NCBI RefSeq assembly: GCF_943846705.1
Contig: NZ_OX044366.1
Location: forward strand, 1,364,001 to 1,428,000
Source of the DNA: an uncultured Pseudomonas sp.
Lineage (GTDB): Bacteria > Pseudomonadota > Gammaproteobacteria > Pseudomonadales > Pseudomonadaceae
Direction of reading: 5' to 3'
DNA length: 64,000 nt
A program made the translations under genes and the position numbers. Below the pieces are notes generated by a model. That model saw only the letters and a program-made list of their open reading frames with translations. It ran no database searches and was not told the origin of the DNA. Positions 59,452-64,000 of the stretch are shown here, one piece after another. The number at the start of each line of letters is the position of its first letter. Positions within the stretch are counted from its first letter, which is position 1.

Positions 59452-59817
59452 TCAGCTGCTGGCTTGCTCGAAGATCACATAGACCTTGCGGCATGGCTCC
59501 AGTACTTCCCAGGTGCCGGAAAAGCCAGCGGGGATCACAAAGCGGTCGCCGGCGCGCAGGGTCTTGGCGTTGCCATCCTTATCGCGCAATACCGAGACGC
59601 CCTGGAGAATTTCGCAGTACTCGTGCTCGGTGTAGTTGATGGTCCAGTGGCCGATGCCGCCTTCCCAGATACCGGCGTTGAATTGACCGCACGGGCTGCC
59701 GTAGTGGTTGCGCACACTTTGCTCGGGGTCGCCTGCAAGGACTTTTTCTGCGGCCGGGCGGTAATGCTCTGGGGTGGTGGTGGCTTGGGCGAAGTCGACG
59801 ATCTGCTCAATGTTCAT
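59452..59817 (-). CDS. Cupin (DUF861/cupin_3) protein
   Basis: 121 aa, single small beta-barrel. GIGHWTINYTEHEYCEILQG and AGDRFVIPAGFSGTWEVLE fit the cupin_3 group. The metal-site pattern is reduced (HEYCEIL in strand 1, few His in strand 2). Such proteins bind small amine or sugar-related ligands or act as isomerases; no precise role can be given. It is divergent from the aldehyde dehydrogenase gene and may belong to the same amine-catabolic pathway (inference). Confidence 0.85.
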   Translation of the reverse strand: MNIEQIVDFAQATTTPEHYRPAAEKVLAGDPEQSVRNHYGSPCGQFNAGIWEGGIGHWTINYTEHEYCEILQGVSVLRDKDGNAKTLRAGDRFVIPAGFSGTWEVLEPCRKVYVIFEQASS

Positions 59818-59964
59818 AAGAAGGTCCAGTCAGGCTCGTTTTCAGTTGAATGGTAATTTCGGCAGTCTATGTTTAATAAAGCGCACATAACAAGGCAGCT
59901 TTGCCTCTATTTGTAAAAAATATTGGAACTACGCAGGCCGCTAGTTTAGTGTTGCCGGCACGAT

Positions 59965-59981
59965 TGGGTTTGTTAAACCCA
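59965..59981. promoter_or_regulatory. Palindromic operator candidate upstream of the aldehyde dehydrogenase
   Basis: TGGGTTT-GTT-AAACCCA, a perfect 7-3-7 palindrome, lies 65 bp before the dehydrogenase ATG, in the gap shared with the divergent cupin gene. The regulator is not identified. Confidence 0.5.
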
Positions 59982-60046
59982 TGCAAAATAATTGACAGCG
60001 CGTGCGGCCGACCTGCGGCGCTTTACTAGCGATAGAGGATGTTCGA

Positions 60047-61540
60047 ATGACTAACCTGACTCGTGCCGATTGGGAGCAGCGTGCCAAGAATCTGAAAATC
60101 GAAGGGCGCGCCTTTGTTCATGGCGAGTACCGCGCGGCGGTTTCGGGTGACACCTTTGAGTGCATCAGCCCGGTCGATGGCCGCCTGCTGGGTCAAGTCG
60201 CCAGCTGTGATCTGGCCGACGCCGAACTGGCCGTAGCGGATGCGCGCGCCACCTTCGAGTCTGGTGTCTGGTCGCGTATGGCACCGGTGCAACGCAAGCG
60301 CATCATGATTCGTTTCGCTGACCTGATGGATCAGCATGCCGAGGAGCTGGCCCTGCTGGAAACCCTCGACATGGGTAAGCCGATCAGCGACTCCCTCGGT
60401 GTCGATGTGCCGGGTGCATCGCGTGCCATCCGCTGGAGCGGTGAAGCCGTCGACAAGATCTACGACGAAGTCGCCGCCACCCCGCATGACGAGCTGGGAC
60501 TGGTGACCCGTGAGGCGGTGGGCGTAGTCGCGGCCATCGTGCCGTGGAACTTCCCGATGATCATGACCTGCTGGAAGCTCGGCCCGGCGCTGTCCACCGG
60601 TAACTCGGTAATCGTCAAACCGTCGGAGAAGTCGCCACTCACTGCACTGCGTCTGGCCCAGTTGGCGCTTGAGGCGGGTATTCCAGCAGGCGTGCTCAAC
60701 GTGCTGCCGGGTTACGGTCACACCGTGGGCAAGGCTTTGGCCCTGCATATGGATGTCGACACCCTGGTGTTCACCGGTTCGACCAAGATCGCCAAGCAGC
60801 TGATGATCTACGCCGGCGAATCGAACATGAAGCGCGTTTGGCTGGAAGCCGGCGGTAAGAGCGCCAACATCGTCTTCGCCGATGCGCCGGATCTCAAGGC
60901 AGCGGCTGAAGCGGCGGCGGCGGCGATTTGCTTTAATCAGGGCGAGATGTGCACCGCGGGTTCGCGCCTGCTGGTGGAGCGCTCGATCAAGGATCAGTTT
61001 ATGCCGATGGTGGTGGAAGCCATGCAGGGCTGGAAAGCCGGCCACGCACTGGACCCAGACACCAAGGTCGGCGCGCTGGTCGATGCGGGCCATCTGAACT
61101 CGGTACTCGGTTATATCGAGACGGGTCACGCGGATCAGGCCAAGCTGCTCTGCGGCGGCAAGCGCGTTCTGGAAGAGACGGGCGGCATGTATGTTGAGCC
61201 GACCATCTTCGATGACGCCCACAACGCCATGCGCATCGCTCAGGAAGAGATTTTCGGCCCGGTATTGACGGTGATTGCCTTCGACAGCACTGAGGAAGCG
61301 ATTCAGATCGCCAACGACAGCATCTACGGTCTGGCGGCGGCGATCTGGACCAGCAACCTGTCCAAGGCCCATCTGGCGGCCAAGGCGCTGCGTGTTGGCA
61401 GCATGTGGGTCAACCAGTACGACGGTGGGGACATGACCGCGCCGTTTGGTGGTTACAAGCAGTCGGGCAACGGCCGCGACAAGTCGCTGCATGCGTTCGA
61501 CAAGTACACTGAAATCAAAGCCACCTGGATCAAGCTGTAA
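60047..61540 (+). CDS. kauB: KauB/PuuC-type NAD(P)-dependent aldehyde dehydrogenase
   Basis: 497 aa, ALDH superfamily. PWNFP with N168, general base E267 in WLEAGGKSANIVF, nucleophile C302 in NQGEMCTAGSRLLVE, and IFGPVLTVIAF. It belongs to the gamma-glutamyl-gamma-aminobutyraldehyde/4-guanidinobutyraldehyde group by overall similarity (start NLTRADWEQRAKNLKIEGRA, end YTEIKATWIKL), which acts in polyamine and arginine catabolism. Substrate is inferred. ATG 60047 is chosen; 15 upstream codons are not conserved. Followed by a strong terminator. Confidence 0.9.
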   Translation: MTNLTRADWEQRAKNLKIEGRAFVHGEYRAAVSGDTFECISPVDGRLLGQVASCDLADAELAVADARATFESGVWSRMAPVQRKRIMIRFADLMDQHAEELALLETLDMGKPISDSLGVDVPGASRAIRWSGEAVDKIYDEVAATPHDELGLVTREAVGVVAAIVPWNFPMIMTCWKLGPALSTGNSVIVKPSEKSPLTALRLAQLALEAGIPAGVLNVLPGYGHTVGKALALHMDVDTLVFTGSTKIAKQLMIYAGESNMKRVWLEAGGKSANIVFADAPDLKAAAEAAAAAICFNQGEMCTAGSRLLVERSIKDQFMPMVVEAMQGWKAGHALDPDTKVGALVDAGHLNSVLGYIETGHADQAKLLCGGKRVLEETGGMYVEPTIFDDAHNAMRIAQEEIFGPVLTVIAFDSTEEAIQIANDSIYGLAAAIWTSNLSKAHLAAKALRVGSMWVNQYDGGDMTAPFGGYKQSGNGRDKSLHAFDKYTEIKATWIKL

Positions 61541-61622
61541 CAGCGTGATTTCGGGGTAGTAGGCGGGGCACTGCCCAAGGTCTACCTTCCCCACAGAGGC
61601 TCGGCTCTAGTAGCCACACCTG

Positions 61623-61655
61623 CGGCCGGGTTTCCTTAGGAAGCCCGGCCGTTTT
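61623..61655 (+). terminator. Terminator after the aldehyde dehydrogenase
   Basis: CGGCCGGG / CCCGGCCG plus TTCC / GGAA inside, separated by one T-G pair, loop TTA, followed by TTTT. Located 82 bp after the stop codon. Confidence 0.85.
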
Positions 61656-61689
61656 GTTTGCAGCGGCCACGACAGCAAGGAGTCTGGCA

Positions 61690-62847
61690 ATGCGTTGGGG
61701 TACCTATTTCGCCGTCTGTTCGGCGGTCATCAGCATCGGCCTGGCGCTTGGGGTGACCATGCCTTTGGTGTCGCTGCGCCTTGAAGCGTGGGGCTACGAC
61801 TCGTTTGCCATCGGTGTGATGGCGGCAACGCCGGCGGTGGGTATTCTGCTCGGCGCATCGCTGGCCGGGCGGCTGGCGGCGCGCTTGGGCACCGCTAGGC
61901 TGATGCAGCTGTGTTTATTGCTAGGTGCCTTGTCGGTTGCCGGGTTGGCGCTGGTGCAGAGTTATGCGGTGTGGCTCGGCTTGCGCCTGTTTCTCGGCGT
62001 GGCGCTGACGGTGGTATTTATCCTCGGTGAAAGCTGGATCAACCAGCTGGCCGTGGAAAAATGGCGTGGCCGGCTGGTGGCGCTGTATGGCACTGGCTAC
62101 GCACTCAGCCAGCTGTGTGGCCCGTTGTTGCTGACCGCGCTGGGTACCGAAAGTGACAGCGGCTTCTGGTCCGGAGTCGTCCTGCTGATCGGCGGCTCGC
62201 TGCTGTTGCTGGGGCGCACAGGCGCACCTGCGGTAGACGGACGCAGCGCATCAGGGCGTGGTCTGCCGGCGTTCTGTCGTAAGTTGCCGGCGATTGCCTG
62301 GGCGGTGATGCTGTTTGCCGCGTTCGAAGCGATGATGCTGACCCTGTTGCCGATCTATGGCCTGCGCCAGGGTTTCACTCAGGACATCGCCCTGCTGATG
62401 GTCAGCGTGGTGGTGGTCGGCGATGCCGCATTGCAGCTGCCGATTGGCTGGATGGCGGATCGTGTGTCGCGGCAGATGCTGTTCCGCGGCTGTGGCGTGG
62501 TGTTGCTGGTCTCCAGTTTGGCAATCCCGCTGACGCTGCACACGGTGTTGATCTGGCCGGTACTGGTGGCGTTCGGCGCCAGCGCTGGCGGGCTGTTCAC
62601 CTTGTCGTTAATTTTGATCGGTGAGCGTTACCGCGACGACGAGCTGGTGCGCGCCAACGCCCATGTCGCCCAGCTGTGGGGGCTGGGCTGTCTGATCGGG
62701 CCGTTGAGTACCGGTGCCGTCAGCCAGTGGGTTAGCGGCCACGCACTGCCGATGATGATGGCGCTGGGGGCGGCGGTTTTCGTGGTGCTCGCCTGGCGCA
62801 ACTCGGGTTTCGGTGAGCCACTGGTCGCCACCGCAGGTAGCGATTAA
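61690..62847 (+). CDS. MFS transporter (YcaD-like)
   Basis: 385 aa, 12 predicted transmembrane segments. The MFS loop 2-3 motif appears as GRLAARLGTARLMQL and a related one as GWMADRVSRQMLFRG between TM8 and 9. GESWINQLAVEKWRGRLVALYGTGYALSQ is characteristic of the YcaD/MFS_1 drug- or metabolite-exporter group. Substrate unknown. ATG 61690 with CAAGGAGT upstream is preferred over 61654. Its stop codon overlaps the stop of the MocR-type gene on the other strand; the pair may be functionally linked. Confidence 0.88.
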   Translation: MRWGTYFAVCSAVISIGLALGVTMPLVSLRLEAWGYDSFAIGVMAATPAVGILLGASLAGRLAARLGTARLMQLCLLLGALSVAGLALVQSYAVWLGLRLFLGVALTVVFILGESWINQLAVEKWRGRLVALYGTGYALSQLCGPLLLTALGTESDSGFWSGVVLLIGGSLLLLGRTGAPAVDGRSASGRGLPAFCRKLPAIAWAVMLFAAFEAMMLTLLPIYGLRQGFTQDIALLMVSVVVVGDAALQLPIGWMADRVSRQMLFRGCGVVLLVSSLAIPLTLHTVLIWPVLVAFGASAGGLFTLSLILIGERYRDDELVRANAHVAQLWGLGCLIGPLSTGAVSQWVSGHALPMMMALGAAVFVVLAWRNSGFGEPLVATAGSD

Positions 62848-64000
62848 CCGCAGTCGGCGAGCAGCGCGCTGACCGTACTGCCGACCTGGCGCACAGCTGC
62901 TTCGAGCTCCGCGCTGGGTCGTGCCGAGTAGTTCATGCGCAAGCAATTACGGTATTTACCTGCCGCCGAGAAGATGCTGCCCGGCGCAATTTGGATCGCG
63001 TGTGGCAGCAGGGCGCGGTTCAGGCGCTGACTGTCGAATTGGCGGTCCAACTCAATCCACAGCATAAAACCACCGTCAGGTTGGCTGACGCGTGTGCCTG
63101 GCGGGAAATAGCGGCTTACCCAATCAATCATCACGTCACGGTTGCGTGCGTACTGGCTGCGCATGCGGCGCAAGTGTGGCTCGTAATGGCCGCCGCTGAT
63201 GAACTCGGCCAGGGCCAGTTGTGGCAGTTGCGCGGCCATGCCGGTGCCGATGTATTTCAGGTGCAGAATCTTTTGCAGGTAGCGCCCGGGCGCGATCCAG
63301 CCGATCCGCAGGCCGGGTGCCAGGGTTTTCGAAAATGAGCTGCACAGCAGCACCCGACCGTCTTCGTCATAGGATTTGATGGTGCGCGGTCGCGGGTAGC
63401 TGTAGGCCAGCTCGCCATACACATCATCTTCGATAATCGCCACGTCAAAACGCTGGGCCAGGGCGATCAGCGCGCGCTTGTTGGCGTCCGGCATGATGTA
63501 GCCGAGCGGATTGTTACAGGTTGGGGTGAGCTGGATGGCTTTGATTGGCCACTGCTCCAGTGCGAGCTCCAGCGCCTCCAGGCTGATGCCGGTGAGCGGG
63601 TCGGTGGGCAGTTCCAAGGCCTTCATGCCAAAGCCTTTAAGCGCCTGCATCACGCCATGGAAACTGGGCGAGTCAACCGCCACTACGTCGCCGGGCTTGC
63701 AGGTGGCGCAAATGGCGGCGGAGAGGGCCTCGTGGCAGCCAGTGGTGGTGACGATGTCTTCGGCCGGGATTTGGCAGCCCGAGTCGAGCATCAGTCGCGA
63801 AATTTGCTCACGCAGGGCCGGGTCGCCATTGATGCAGCCGTAGCTGAGCTCTTTCACGCTTTGCCGCCGGCTCAGGCGCGACATCGAACGCAGCAGGGGT
63901 TTTAGGGTGGCGCTGCTGATGTCCGGCATGCCGCGACCTAGCTGCAGAATGTTGCTGCCGGGTGGAATGCTGATCAGCTCCAGTACGTGATCCCACTGCG
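62844..64000 (-). CDS. MocR-type PLP-binding regulator or aminotransferase, 3' part
   Basis: The frame is open to the window end (about 385 codons seen), so the N-terminus is cut off. It is a fold-type I aminotransferase domain: CHEALSAAICATCKPGDVV, PTCNNPLGYIMP, DDVYGELAY, and the PLP lysine in SSFSKTLAPGLRIGW. The frame before the first internal ATG (63929) continues as WDHVLELISIPPGSNILQLG, which resembles the linker found in MocR/GntR-aminotransferase chimeras, so a winged helix probably lies outside. The regulated gene may be the convergent MFS transporter or a distant one. A simple aminotransferase cannot be excluded. Confidence 0.85.
   Translation of the reverse strand, partial: QWDHVLELISIPPGSNILQLGRGMPDISSATLKPLLRSMSRLSRRQSVKELSYGCINGDPALREQISRLMLDSGCQIPAEDIVTTTGCHEALSAAICATCKPGDVVAVDSPSFHGVMQALKGFGMKALELPTDPLTGISLEALELALEQWPIKAIQLTPTCNNPLGYIMPDANKRALIALAQRFDVAIIEDDVYGELAYSYPRPRTIKSYDEDGRVLLCSSFSKTLAPGLRIGWIAPGRYLQKILHLKYIGTGMAAQLPQLALAEFISGGHYEPHLRRMRSQYARNRDVMIDWVSRYFPPGTRVSQPDGGFMLWIELDRQFDSQRLNRALLPHAIQIAPGSIFSAAGKYRNCLRMNYSARPSAELEAAVRQVGSTVSALLADCG

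Noticed and set aside
59951..59975. Possible sigma-54 promoter upstream of the aldehyde dehydrogenase (CCGGCACG...)
   Set aside because: The GG is not followed by GC at the required 10-bp spacing, so the -12 element is missing.

Overview
The window is a stretch of core chromosome from a gammaproteobacterium of the genus Pseudomonas (inference). The evidence is gene content and gene order: phoB-phoR, ubiA-ubiC, glcC-glcDEFGB, two rubredoxins plus their reductase, oxyR-recG, crc-pyrE, coaBC-dut-algC-argB, radC and rpmBG follow an order familiar from Pseudomonas. NuoC and NuoD are fused, crc is present, and algC has the long membrane-anchored form. The DNA is moderately GC-rich and about nine tenths coding. 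I see no rRNA, tRNA, CRISPR array, prophage, transposase or toxin-antitoxin locus.

Layout. 1-5.7 kb: a CheY-type response regulator with an unusual C-terminal domain, a secreted M23-family protein, a CorC/HlyC-type CBS protein, and phoR-phoB with a Pho box. 5.7-7.4 kb: ubiquinone genes ubiA and ubiC, split by an 85-bp palindromic repeat. 7.4-16.9 kb: the glycolate module (glcC regulator, glcDEF oxidase, glcG, malate synthase glcB, lactate/glycolate permease). 17-18.8 kb: two rubredoxins and rubredoxin reductase. 19-25.2 kb: HU, an SCP2-like protein, a small secreted protein, a YbaK/HDOD protein, recG and oxyR. 25.4-40.4 kb: the complete 13-gene complex I operon nuoABCDEFGHIJKLMN, followed directly by a YeeZ-like epimerase. 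41.3-46.7 kb: a lipoprotein, ridA, spoT, rpoZ, gmk and yicC. 46.8-50.6 kb: rph, a DUF4870 protein, crc, pyrE, a DUF4124 protein and a thioesterase. 50.7-56 kb: argB, algC, dut and coaBC. 56.2-59.3 kb: radC, a peptide-binding protein and ribosomal genes rpmB-rpmG. 59.4-64 kb: a cupin, an aldehyde dehydrogenase of the KauB/PuuC type, an MFS transporter and the C-terminal part of a MocR-type regulator cut by the window end.

How it fits together. Glycolate is imported by the permease, oxidised to glyoxylate by GlcDEF and condensed with acetyl-CoA by GlcB. GlcC probably acts at two TGGTnnnACCA operators in the glcC-glcD gap. The window also encodes Crc, and candidate Hfq/Crc target motifs (AAnAAnAA) lie just upstream of glcD, the permease and hupA, which suggests that the module is under catabolite repression. 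PhoBR is likely autoregulated through its Pho box.

No clearly new defence or mobile system is visible. The most interesting non-routine signals are: interspersed palindromic repeats, one of which supplies the ubiC stop codon and one of which sits inside the nuo operon; the CA motifs; the location of nuo beside oxyR-recG; the sensor-like membrane module fused to AlgC; and the degenerate PilZ-like tail of the first response regulator.
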